A stretch of 64,000 bases of DNA, from positions 795,709 through 859,708 of the forward strand of contig NZ_LBHJ01000003.1 in NCBI RefSeq assembly GCF_001006305.1, given 5' to 3'. The notes under the pieces are model-generated. The model did not search any database, was not told the origin of the DNA, and saw only the letters and a program-made list of their open reading frames with translations. This document shows, piece by piece, positions 26,268 to 34,665 of this stretch. Source of the DNA: Silvibacterium bohemicum (GTDB lineage Bacteria; Acidobacteriota; Terriglobia; Terriglobales; Acidobacteriaceae). Positions within the stretch are counted from its first letter, which is position 1, and every line of letters begins with the position of its first letter. A program made the position numbers and the translations under genes.

Positions 26268-26472
26268 GATCCAGTACCTCAAAGAAGAAATTTTCTTTAA
26301 TCAGAATATCGTTTCAACTGTGTGCAAATAATTACGGGATCGCAGATGAGATTTCTGCGATTCGATTCGACTCGAGCTTCCGTTGTTGACAAATCGCCAA
26401 TGCCCTGAGCATGGCGGAATACTTCGGCCATGCCGACTTCACGGTACCGATGTCACGCGAGATACTGTAATC

Positions 26473-27498
26473 GTGACAATTCCTCCTGAAACCGCCTTTG
26501 ATCGCTATCTTCGCTCGCAAAATGAGAAGGACCGTAAGAAATACCCAGGAAAACATGATCTAGACCTACTTGACTCCGGTTCTCTGAAAGAACTCTTGCT
26601 GGGACTTCAGGTTGTATTAAACCTCTCTCTAGCAAGTGAACAGCCGGTACCAGAGCATCGTGACCACCCGCCCTTTCATGTCGATTACATCAAGTCCACG
26701 GAAGCGAACGCCATAGCGTTTCGGCACGATGGCTATTCTTTTATCGGCATAACAATTCCTCTAATTGAAGTGGCCGGGCAGCTTTGCGCTCGTCTGTGCA
26801 ACTCCCTCGACTTGCTACACGCTTTAGGGCTCGAACCAACGCAAGAAGTTTCCGAAGCGCTTGGATCCGTGATGCTGGAGATATTGCTCTTCTTCGTTGT
26901 GTCCCACGAATACACACATATCGTTCACGGCCATCCTCTTTCCGAGGTCACGGAGTCGGGGCTTATTCATGAATTTTCGCTAGGCGGTCGAACTGGAAAT
27001 TTCGACGATCAGATTCTGGAAGCCGATGCAGACTCGTATGCTATCTATCACGTAATGCAAAACTGGATCAGGGGATCGAAGAGACCTTCAAGCATCGCTC
27101 TTCTTCATATGGACTCCGCTTCACTCGATGATCAGGACGGATTGCTATTTGCTTGCATCGTCGCAGCGATTGGCTCATATTTTATTTTGCATCCGGTACC
27201 TCGGCTTAATGCCGAGAGTGTCTACAGGCTCAGACATCCACCACATCCGGTTAGGCTCAATTTCTTGATGGAGACGGCGATCGCATGGTGCAGACAGAAC
27301 CGTGCTCATCTTGAAGATCGGATGAAGCCTGAGCAGTTTGACTCCCTGTTGTCGCTAGTTGCTGGTTTAGTTTGGGACAACGACGAGTTGAGGGCACAAA
27401 ACTGGAAAACACAGGTCGCCTTCCTCAAAACCCCAGAAGGCGCTTCATACGTCGCGGAACTAAGAAGACGTAAGGATGAATACCGAGCCTCGCTCTAA
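26473..27498 (+). CDS. HExxH metalloprotein of unknown family
   Basis: I chose GTG 26473 (341 residues); TTG codons upstream are in frame but weak. The centre carries a zinc-peptidase-like motif HEYTHIVHGH at 145-154 in a hydrophobic helix (LLFFVVSHEYTH). About 35 residues later comes an EADADSYAI segment whose Glu and Asp fit the third metal ligand of HExxH...ExxxD proteins. An N-terminal half with many acidic and charged segments precedes it. No signal peptide is seen, so it is intracellular. It precedes the HTH-tailed protein and the ABC-3C genes by 2-3 kb, which fits a defence role but does not show one. Confidence 0.65.
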   Translation: MTIPPETAFDRYLRSQNEKDRKKYPGKHDLDLLDSGSLKELLLGLQVVLNLSLASEQPVPEHRDHPPFHVDYIKSTEANAIAFRHDGYSFIGITIPLIEVAGQLCARLCNSLDLLHALGLEPTQEVSEALGSVMLEILLFFVVSHEYTHIVHGHPLSEVTESGLIHEFSLGGRTGNFDDQILEADADSYAIYHVMQNWIRGSKRPSSIALLHMDSASLDDQDGLLFACIVAAIGSYFILHPVPRLNAESVYRLRHPPHPVRLNFLMETAIAWCRQNRAHLEDRMKPEQFDSLLSLVAGLVWDNDELRAQNWKTQVAFLKTPEGASYVAELRRRKDEYRASL

Positions 27499-27680
27499 AG
27501 CTTAAAGCTTTAGGTTGAGATACTTAGAGGACTACTCCTCATAAACGCGCTTGTCGCCATGATGCCAGTAGGTCAGTCGTTCCACAACCGACACTAACCA
27601 GTCGAGTGGAGCGGAAATTTTCTAGGGGTTGGAACAATCCGAGGGCAAACTGTCGTTAGAGGGGTAGAGGGCCTTGAGCT

Positions 27681-28886
27681 TTGGAACAGTTTGATGAGCA
27701 GGAATTCATCCAATCCCACTTAGCGACCGGCGAGGAGCTGGCGCCTGAACGTTTTCCCCAACTATCGACCTTGTCGTCTGCATTCTTCTACGACTTCGTC
27801 CCTGTGGCGAAGGAGCCCGAGCTGCCAGAAATCGTCTTTGTCCCGACATCTGAGAGCACACGTCTCGAAACCATCGGAACCATGGCAAGCTGGAATTTCC
27901 TGTGGGAGGCCGCGCAGTACCGCAAGGAAGCTTTCGAGAACGCCCGCCGAGCCGATGAAACTCCAGAACTGGCTCGTTGGATCAACGCGCTGCCGAATAC
28001 CAACGCGTATCTCATCCCAGAAACTCCAAGCAAGTATGACGCCTACGCCCCACTCTTTCACTTGTTGCCCAAAAAGGTGGTGGACCGGTTCGGGCTGCCA
28101 TCCGTCAAGCGACCACTCTGGCCTGGTCATGCGGCCTGGTGGAATGAGAAGTTGATGCCTTCCGACTTCGAGCATCGCTTGAGCGAGGCGTTCGCAGCGC
28201 ACATCTGGAGTCACGTCGACTCAGGCTCCAGCCTGCAAGCCTTCAGCGCTACCGAACCCTTGAAATTGCTCTCTCACAGTTTGGATTTCTGGCTCCCCTA
28301 CGTGCTGATGGTCCTAGAAGATCTCATGCGGGACTTCGAGCGGTGTGAGCCGGACAACGCCCGCCAAAAGATGCTCCTCGCAAAGGCTCGGAAGGAAGAC
28401 TTTGGGGAAGTGGCCATCGACCGTCCCCGAAGGGGCGGAACATTATGGATTGGCGAAGAGGAAGCTGGCGATGTCACGGACCTCGTGGTGGAGGCGGCAG
28501 ACCGTCAAGGCCAATTGCGGCAGTTGATTGATGCTGTGCGATCGAACAGGGTAGCAGACGACTTCTCGCCCATCTGGTCCTACGCCCGTGAGGACTTTGA
28601 GCGGAAGCTTTATTCCAAGCGGTCGAAGGTCAGAGTGTCCTTTGTCGAATTGACGGACACGCTGCCGGTGCACAGCGCCCGAAGCGAGTACACGGATGGC
28701 CTTCTGTGGCAGGACTTCACCTCCTTGCTCGACGCGAAAGAACGTCACATCGTGGTGGCACTTCGGAGCGGAACAACCAAGCTGGCAGACATCGCCGCCA
28801 CGCTTGGGTACGCCAACCACAGCCCGGTCTCGAAAGCACTCGACCGAATCCGCAGAAAGGCATCTGCCTTCCTCAGCCTGAACTGA
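27681..28886 (+). CDS. uncharacterised protein with C-terminal sigma-like HTH
   Basis: I do not recognise the first 330 residues of this 401-residue protein. They are rich in aromatic residues and read as a globular helical domain (MASWNFLWEAAQYRKEAFEN; WPGHAAWWNEKL). The last 65 residues look like sigma-70 region 4 or a LuxR-like HTH: LLDAKERHIVVALRSGTTKL, then ADIAATLGYANHSPVSKALD and a basic helix. The start is TTG 27681 behind AGAGGG; there is no ATG nearby. It lies in the island before the ABC-3C system, but 351 bases separate them, so it may be a separate regulator. Confidence 0.55.
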   Translation: MEQFDEQEFIQSHLATGEELAPERFPQLSTLSSAFFYDFVPVAKEPELPEIVFVPTSESTRLETIGTMASWNFLWEAAQYRKEAFENARRADETPELARWINALPNTNAYLIPETPSKYDAYAPLFHLLPKKVVDRFGLPSVKRPLWPGHAAWWNEKLMPSDFEHRLSEAFAAHIWSHVDSGSSLQAFSATEPLKLLSHSLDFWLPYVLMVLEDLMRDFERCEPDNARQKMLLAKARKEDFGEVAIDRPRRGGTLWIGEEEAGDVTDLVVEAADRQGQLRQLIDAVRSNRVADDFSPIWSYAREDFERKLYSKRSKVRVSFVELTDTLPVHSARSEYTDGLLWQDFTSLLDAKERHIVVALRSGTTKLADIAATLGYANHSPVSKALDRIRRKASAFLSLN

Positions 28887-28979
28887 ACTGGCTCATATGG
28901 CCCAAACTTTCCGCTCGATGCTTACGTGTGGACTAACGAACAGCCCAGGCGCTGGTTGATCCGGGAATCGTCGAATCAG

Positions 28980-29045
28980 TCCCTGTAAACGCGCGTTGCG
29001 GAAGTAATCGATCGCCCCGCTAAGTTCGATGAGTCCATTGACCTG
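28980..29045 (+). repeat. dispersed intergenic repeat, family 1, copy c
   Basis: The stretch ccctgtaaacgcgcgttgcg, then gaagtaatcgatcg and ttcgatgag, aligns with copies at 2391-2467 and 8350-8420. A GGTTGATCC block shared with copy a sits 20 bases to the left. The remaining bases of 28887-29237 show no gene. Confidence 0.4.
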
Positions 29046-29237
29046 TTCTCGTCAATTGAAAACGCCCTGGCGGATTGCTTCCGAGAGGCGGACATACCGT
29101 TATCGACTGCTTGTGAATGAGCGACGTAACCCAACGTTTCAGACGGCTTTTGAGCTCGGAGACCCTCCGCGATTGCTCCGAACATGGTGCAGCTGTAACA
29201 TTGGTAGACTTTCCATCTGCAACCAGAGAGAGAACCA

Positions 29238-30335
29238 ATGGCAGGCCCACCGTCGACTGCGCCCATCACCGCTCACCCGGCCCTGGGCAAGCTAGATCCT
29301 CATGTTGTCGCGAGCGGGCCCGCAATCCCGCCGATCGAGAGGGTCGCACTCTTCTCGGAGGAGCAGTGGGAACACTTTACGGACGAGTGGGCTGCGAGCC
29401 TGACAGACTATGCGAAGGTAGAACGGGCGAGTGGAGCGGGCGACAAGGGGTGTGACATCGTCGCTTTCCCCGTTGAAGGAGGAGCCGTTTGGGACAACTA
29501 CCAGTGCAAGCATTACGACAAACCGCTCACTCCCACAGACATCTGGCTGGAGTTGGGAAAGATTTGCCACTACAGCTTCATCGGCGAGTACACCGTTCCG
29601 CGCAAGTATAGGTTTGTCGCCCCCAGAAACGTCGGAACCAAGCTCGCCTCATATTTCCGGAGACCGGCGACGCTGAAGGCCGAGTTATTGAAGATTTGGG
29701 ATGATAAGTGCAAGGACGATATCAAGAGTGTCCCAGTACCGCTCACTGCAGAGCTACGAGAGCACATCGAGAAGATCGATTTCGGCATCTTCGGTTACCT
29801 TCCGGTACTCGACCTGATCGACCAGCATAAGAAGACGCCGCACTTCGTTGCTCGCTTCGGTCTGGGGCTTCCAGCGCGATCTCCGGTTGATCCACCTCCA
29901 GGGATTCCAACGGCCGATGAGACCCGCTATGTTCAGCAGCTTTTCGAAGCGTACAGCGACAACAAGGGCAGGCAAATCACTATTAGCCAAGATCTTCCGG
30001 TCTCGCTGCAGAAACACTTCAACCGGTCTCGAGAATCGTTTTACTCTGCCGAGGCGCTGCGCAACTTCTCTCGCGACAACCTGCCCAGTGGAGAATTCGA
30101 GAATCTTCAAGAACAGATATACACGGGCGTCGCGGATACCTGTGAGGGTGTACACGCCTGTGGTTTGACTCGCCTGATCGCCACCACCAATCGCGCTGCT
30201 GATCTCTCAATCACGAGTTCACCCCTCATGGGAAAAACGGAGATTACAGATTTGCACGGAATCTGCCATCAGCTAGCTAACGTTGATCGGCTGACCTGGG
30301 TAGTGGAGAAAGATGGGGAAGATGTCGACAGCTAG
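29238..30335 (+). CDS. ABC-3C system effector: PD-(D/E)xK nuclease plus C-terminal module
   Basis: The 365-residue protein has a restriction-endonuclease-like N-terminal domain: Glu45 in EEQWEHF, then GDKGCDIVAF with Asp73, then NYQCKHY with Gln89-x-Lys91. This is the Mrr-like (E)...D...QxK active site expected to cut DNA. From about residue 225 a second helical domain follows, matching the C-terminal modules that couple effectors to ABC-3C systems. Its stop is overlapped by the MC2-like gene and then the ATPase gene, which fixes the system assignment. It is probably activated by the ATPase sensor on sensing phage or plasmid DNA. Identification rests on motif order and context. Confidence 0.7.
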   Translation: MAGPPSTAPITAHPALGKLDPHVVASGPAIPPIERVALFSEEQWEHFTDEWAASLTDYAKVERASGAGDKGCDIVAFPVEGGAVWDNYQCKHYDKPLTPTDIWLELGKICHYSFIGEYTVPRKYRFVAPRNVGTKLASYFRRPATLKAELLKIWDDKCKDDIKSVPVPLTAELREHIEKIDFGIFGYLPVLDLIDQHKKTPHFVARFGLGLPARSPVDPPPGIPTADETRYVQQLFEAYSDNKGRQITISQDLPVSLQKHFNRSRESFYSAEALRNFSRDNLPSGEFENLQEQIYTGVADTCEGVHACGLTRLIATTNRAADLSITSSPLMGKTEITDLHGICHQLANVDRLTWVVEKDGEDVDS

Positions 30336-30804
30336 CCCCTTCAACAGCGCATTGGAGTGTGGCTTGCGAGCACTGGCGATTCTCGCTTCTGGCTATCCGG
30401 CGTCGGCTGACTTGCAGCGCCTCGTAGCCTACGACTACCTTCTCGTCCATTCTGCCGATGCGGATGGCCCTTCGAGCCTGCACCCGAGCACGCCACATCG
30501 AAATGGAGAGCTTCTTGTTCGCCACACACTAATAGAGAGTGGCCTTTTTCTTCTCTTGAGCCGAAACTTGATAGAACGCTTTGCCACCAGTAAGGGAATC
30601 GAATATCGGGCCATGGACGCGGCCCAAGCTTTTCTGGACGGATTGTCTTCGGACTACATGCGGGCTTTGCGCGACCGTGCCGATTGGTTATCGCTCACCT
30701 TCACTACGATGAGTGAAGGTGAGTTGAAGGATTTCGTAAACGCGCATTTTGATCAGTGGACAACTGAGTTCCAATCGCTAGAAGCGGTCGGGGAAGTACT
30801 ATGA
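30313..30804 (+). CDS. ABC-3C middle component, MC2-like
   Basis: The 163-residue helical protein has the features of the ABC-3C middle component 2 family: FNSALECGLRALAIL at the N-terminus, DLQRLVAYDYLLVHSADADG, LHPSTPHRNGELLVR with the conserved PHR/GE, and a C-terminal W...E-rich end. This component bridges ATPase and effector in the predicted complex. ATG 30313 has GGAG 4 bases before; the gene overlaps the effector by 23 bases and the ATPase by 4 (ATGA at 30801). This gives tight translational coupling across all three. Confidence 0.75.
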   Translation: MGKMSTASPFNSALECGLRALAILASGYPASADLQRLVAYDYLLVHSADADGPSSLHPSTPHRNGELLVRHTLIESGLFLLLSRNLIERFATSKGIEYRAMDAAQAFLDGLSSDYMRALRDRADWLSLTFTTMSEGELKDFVNAHFDQWTTEFQSLEAVGEVL

Positions 30805-32693
30805 CCGGGTTCCAAATACGCGCTCTCCAAATGACCGGACCTTCGATGCCGGTTGCCCGAATCACGTTCGGCCCGGGACTCAACGTCATATCAGGGGCAT
30901 CCAATTCGGGCAAATCTTTCCTCTTCCACGCGATCGACTTCATGTTTGGCGCTGCTAGCCTAGACATGATTCCAGAGGCTCGGCCTTATACCTTGGCGGA
31001 GTTGGAACTCGAAGGAGCCGACGGTAGGTTTATGATCCGCAGGGCTCTGCAAGGTGGGTCGTTCGAGCTGTACAACCTTGATGACCCTAGCTCAGACGTA
31101 ACGATTCTCGGCGAACGTCTCAACCGGAACGATCCGAACAACATCAGCACTTTTCTCCTGCGCCTAGCGGGTCTCGACGGTAAGCGAGTTCGCAAAAACG
31201 CGGATAACGCACTCCAAGACCTCAGCTTCCGGAATCTAGCAAGACTCATCATGGTCGATGAGCAAGACATCATCAAAGTCACGTCTCCCATTCATGGCGG
31301 GGAGGCTACGCAACTGACCGCAGAAACCAACACGTTCAAGCTGGTGCTTACCGGTCAGGACGATTCTGCGCTTGTGGAGCAGAAGAAGAAGGCTGTAGCG
31401 AAGGCTGAATTGGAAGGTCAACTCGAACTGCTGGACAAGTTGTCGAAAGCGTACAACGAGGAACTTGGTGACAAACCGGCTTCCCCAGCCGATCTCAACG
31501 ACCAGCTCGAACGACTGACGCAGACGTTGGTTTCTACCGAGGCGAGTTTGCGGGAGCAGAGGCAAGCCTTGCAAGTACAGGTTGACGCAAGGCGCACCCT
31601 CATCATCGAGCACAATTCGGCGCGGGCAAGACTCGACGAAGTTGCCGCTCTCGTCGCAAGGTTTCGCCTGTTGGACAGTCATTATCAGTCAGACATCTCC
31701 CGCCTCGATGCACTATGGGAAGCTGGAACGCTTTTTCCTGCCTTGAGCAGCGAAATCTGTCCGCTTTGCGGGGCGCCTCAAATCACGCACTCTCACGAGA
31801 ACGAGCAAACGCTGAGCGTCGATGTTTTGAAAGTCCGCGACTCCTGTTCAGCCGAGAAGAACAAAATAGAGCTGCTCCGGAAGGAGCTGTTCACAACGAT
31901 CGATAGCCTCTCCGCTGAGGCGGCGGAACTTAGAGCCGTCATAAGCGACAGACGCACACGAGTCTCTGGGCTTACCGAGGAGATCGACCAAGTCACGCAA
32001 GTCGCACTGAAAGCTTCCGAAAGAGATTACGAGGCCTACGCCGATCTTCGCTTCGAAGTGCGGCAGAAACTTTCGACATATTCCCGGATAAATGACCTGA
32101 CCGCTCGATATGACACGATACAAAGCGCCTTGAGTTCAATCGGCGCGGCGCGGAGGGTTCCGACTGACCTTCCGTTCGCAAGTCTGGTGGGCTTTACTTC
32201 TGAGTTTGAAGCTCTGTTGAAAGCCTGGAAGTACCCGTACGAAGGTGCCATTACGTTCGATACGAAGTCAGAAGACTTCACCCTTGGTACCCGCCGCCGG
32301 CGAGAACAGGGCAAGGGCTCGCGAGCATTAACACATGCAGCGTTCACTATCTCCCTCATGAGATATTGCGCCGCAAACAATCTTCCGCACCCTGGCTTGG
32401 TTGTGCTCGATTCCCCGCTGGTCACGTTCCGCGATAAAGATGCCGGCACGTCGGGTATCGACGCGTTGTCAGGTGAGGCGCAGTTGCAGGTAAAGGACGA
32501 ATTCTATCGAGATCTTGCAAGCCGCGTGGCTGAACAACAACTCATCATCTTCGAAAACGAGGAACCAGAGGTCAGCATCCAGAAAGACATCGTCTTCCAC
32601 CATTTCACCGGCGATGCCACTCTGCCGCGATGTGGCTTCTTTCCCGTCCCTTCAACTTCCGAAGAATCGCTTGATGCAAAGGCGAATTCCTGA
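30801..32693 (+). CDS. ABC-3C SMC-like ABC ATPase (DUF3732-like)
   Basis: The 630-residue protein has a Walker A motif GASNSGKS at 32-39 and a central coiled coil broken by a zinc-hook-like CPLCG at 320-324, followed by a second helical arm. A C-terminal ABC half carries LVVLDSPL with Asp537 as Walker B, where many ABC ATPases have DE; the DSP variant is typical of DUF3732-like sensors. SMC/Rad50-like hooks bind DNA or dimerise. It is the ATP-driven sensor of the three-gene ABC-3C unit; its ATGA overlap with the MC2 gene indicates co-translation. A long hairpin ends the transcript. Confidence 0.8.
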   Translation: MTGFQIRALQMTGPSMPVARITFGPGLNVISGASNSGKSFLFHAIDFMFGAASLDMIPEARPYTLAELELEGADGRFMIRRALQGGSFELYNLDDPSSDVTILGERLNRNDPNNISTFLLRLAGLDGKRVRKNADNALQDLSFRNLARLIMVDEQDIIKVTSPIHGGEATQLTAETNTFKLVLTGQDDSALVEQKKKAVAKAELEGQLELLDKLSKAYNEELGDKPASPADLNDQLERLTQTLVSTEASLREQRQALQVQVDARRTLIIEHNSARARLDEVAALVARFRLLDSHYQSDISRLDALWEAGTLFPALSSEICPLCGAPQITHSHENEQTLSVDVLKVRDSCSAEKNKIELLRKELFTTIDSLSAEAAELRAVISDRRTRVSGLTEEIDQVTQVALKASERDYEAYADLRFEVRQKLSTYSRINDLTARYDTIQSALSSIGAARRVPTDLPFASLVGFTSEFEALLKAWKYPYEGAITFDTKSEDFTLGTRRRREQGKGSRALTHAAFTISLMRYCAANNLPHPGLVVLDSPLVTFRDKDAGTSGIDALSGEAQLQVKDEFYRDLASRVAEQQLIIFENEEPEVSIQKDIVFHHFTGDATLPRCGFFPVPSTSEESLDAKANS

Positions 32694-32795
32694 ATCAGAT
32701 TTTGCAAATGCTCTTCTGCCAGCACGATAGTTAGCAGAAAACGTGCTTCGCCTCAGGGATGCTCGATTGACGTCAAATCGCCAATTCAATCATTG

Positions 32796-32844
32796 ACACT
32801 GGCTGCTCACGGCCTCTTGGCTTGAGCCGGTGAACAGCCAGTGT
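32796..32844. terminator. bidirectional terminator
   Basis: ACACTGGCTG at 32796-32805 pairs with CAGCCAGTGT at 32835-32844, with an inner CGGC/GCCG pairing. It separates the ABC-3C ATPase gene from the convergent SDR gene. Nothing else appears in 32694-32861. Confidence 0.55.
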
Positions 32845-32861
32845 GCGTCTAAGGCACCTGC

Positions 32862-33842
32862 TTACTCAAACGTTTCGCCGACCAGTTCTTCGCTTTTCTT
32901 CCAGAGCGCAACAGCGTTCTGTGGATCGAGAGCGTAGCCACGCACTCCTTCGTCAAGCATCCCCAGCGGGGCGTCATCAGCGACGACGTCACTCACGTGG
33001 CAGTTCTCGCAATACCGTCCTCCCACCTCTTCGGCGGGCGCAACTACTGCTGCCCAAACTGAGGTCGCGGCTCCCTGGGGTATTGTCTTGAACTCGAACG
33101 CTCCTTTACCTGCTGCTGCGGCCTGTTCATTGATCTGTTTGACCATCTGTTCCAGGCTGCCCGGATCCATGTGGCGACCCAGTTCAGTCATGATTCCACC
33201 AGGATGAACGGCGGTAGCTCGCACGCCACGGGCTCTATGACGGCGGTCGAACTCGACTGCGAATAGGATGTTTGCAGTCTTTGAACGGCCGTAAGATACG
33301 AACGGCTCATATGGCGTCGTCTCAAAGTTGGGATCATTGAGGTCCACATTGCTGAAACGGTGCCCCGAGGAAGAGAGGTTGACCAAACGTCCACCATCCT
33401 TGATCAGCTTCGCGATGCGGTTCACAAACACGAAGTGGCCCAGATGATTGGTCCCGAATTGCGTCTCGAAACCATCCTCCGTCTTGCCCAACGGAGTCGC
33501 CATAACGCCGGCGTTCGCGATGATGATATCGAATAAGCGGCCATCGGCAATCAGCTTGTCCGCCGCGGCGCGTATGCTCTTCAGGCTGGCCAGATCGAGT
33601 TCGAGCAGCTCGAAACTCGCGCCGGTTTCCGCCGCGGCATTGCTGACCGCCGCTGTCGCCCGTCGTGCTTTCTCCAGATCGCGCGCCGCGCCCACAACAT
33701 CGGCGCCATGCGCCACCAGAGTACGTGCGGTCTCTACGCCCAGACCCGCGGATACGCCGGTTACAAGAATCCGTTTACCCTTCAGATCGACCCCTGCAAG
33801 GACCTCTTCTGTCGTTGACTCTGCTCCAAATTTCACTGCCAT
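32862..33842 (-). CDS. short-chain dehydrogenase/reductase
   Basis: The 326-residue SDR of the retinol-dehydrogenase-like group has the NADP motif TGVSAGLG near residue 31, an IIANAGVM segment (NAG), the catalytic Ser in VNLSSSGHRF and the catalytic Tyr-x-x-x-Lys in VSYGRSKTAN. The start is ATG 33842, with GGAG 8 bases upstream; an ATG at 33872 would give 10 extra residues. It is divergent from a TetR gene with two palindromes between, so probably under its control. Substrate unknown. Confidence 0.85.
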   Translation of the reverse strand: MAVKFGAESTTEEVLAGVDLKGKRILVTGVSAGLGVETARTLVAHGADVVGAARDLEKARRATAAVSNAAAETGASFELLELDLASLKSIRAAADKLIADGRLFDIIIANAGVMATPLGKTEDGFETQFGTNHLGHFVFVNRIAKLIKDGGRLVNLSSSGHRFSNVDLNDPNFETTPYEPFVSYGRSKTANILFAVEFDRRHRARGVRATAVHPGGIMTELGRHMDPGSLEQMVKQINEQAAAAGKGAFEFKTIPQGAATSVWAAVVAPAEEVGGRYCENCHVSDVVADDAPLGMLDEGVRGYALDPQNAVALWKKSEELVGETFE

Positions 33843-33871
33843 GTTGCACGCTCCGATCCTGATCTTTGACA

Positions 33872-33943
33872 CGGGCCTTGGCCCGGAATAAAAGAGAGTA
33901 AGTCTCCGTTATGGATATAAGATTACCGGAGGGCCTCTCCGGT
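33872..33943. promoter_or_regulatory. two palindromes between the SDR and TetR genes
   Basis: CGGGCC-TT-GGCCCG lies at 33872-33885, near the SDR start. ACCGGAG-GGCCT-CTCCGGT (7-base arms, 5-base spacer) lies at 33925-33943, 14 bases before the TetR ATG. The second has the size of a TetR operator and lies where binding would block expression of the regulator. The first could be its partner or a leader hairpin. Confidence 0.45.
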
Positions 33944-33957
33944 TTCAAAAACATCCG

Positions 33958-34536
33958 ATGAAAACGTCCGCCGACAAGAAAACAACCCGCAAGCCCCGAG
34001 CCGACGCGCAACGCAACCGCGAGCGGATTCTCGAAGTCGCGAGGCAGATCTTCACGCGACGGGGAGCGGAGACCACCATGGACGAGATCGCCAGGAGGGC
34101 CAGGATAGGCCCCGGGACACTTTACCGTCACTTTCCTACACGCGATGACTTGCTGGCCGCTGTCTATATCGGCGAAATCGAGAAACTGGCTGAGGCACAG
34201 AGAAAGTTCTCCGCCGAACTGCCGCCTATTGAGGCGCTTCGGGCGTGGATGCTGGTCTTCATTGACTATATCGCCGCGAAAAAGATCATTGCTCCGGCAT
34301 TAGACGCAATGGTCGGCGGTCCTTCACAGGTCTATCAACAGAGCACCCGCGTCATGGAGGAAGCTGCCAATACGCTGGCGAGGCGCGCCGTCGCCAGCGG
34401 GGACCTTCGGTCAGATGTCGATCCAATGGACATGTTGCGTGCGATCTATGGGGTCTCCAGCGCGGGCAGCACGGACGATTGGCCGGAAAAGGCGCGACGT
34501 TTCGTCGGCATCATCATTCAGGGCTCCCGGCCGTAG
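33958..34536 (+). CDS. TetR-family transcriptional regulator
   Basis: The 192-residue regulator has the TetR HTH in residues 20-66: RILEVARQIFTRRGAETTMD, IARRARIGPGTLYRHFPTRD, a textbook match, followed by a C-terminal ligand domain containing a helical DPMDMLRAIYG segment. It is divergent from the SDR gene, the usual layout for a repressor induced by the substrate. The ATG lacks a clear ribosome site. Confidence 0.88.
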   Translation: MKTSADKKTTRKPRADAQRNRERILEVARQIFTRRGAETTMDEIARRARIGPGTLYRHFPTRDDLLAAVYIGEIEKLAEAQRKFSAELPPIEALRAWMLVFIDYIAAKKIIAPALDAMVGGPSQVYQQSTRVMEEAANTLARRAVASGDLRSDVDPMDMLRAIYGVSSAGSTDDWPEKARRFVGIIIQGSRP

Positions 34537-34665
34537 GGGACGACCATTGTCCTGGTTCCGCTGAATACGTGCGTGGCTGAAGGCATCGGATGCGCACTGC
34601 CGGTCTCGCCATTGCGGCCTCTCCGCTCAGATATGTAGTCGTGCGCTAATCGGTTGCTCGTCGGG

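Noticed and set aside
25023-26300. A 425-codon open frame on the plus strand opposite the glycosyltransferase
   Set aside because: It mirrors the minus-strand GT1 gene, which has clear GHLNP and donor-binding motifs. The plus-strand product has no recognisable motif and is low-quality (many Cys, Asp, Gly runs).
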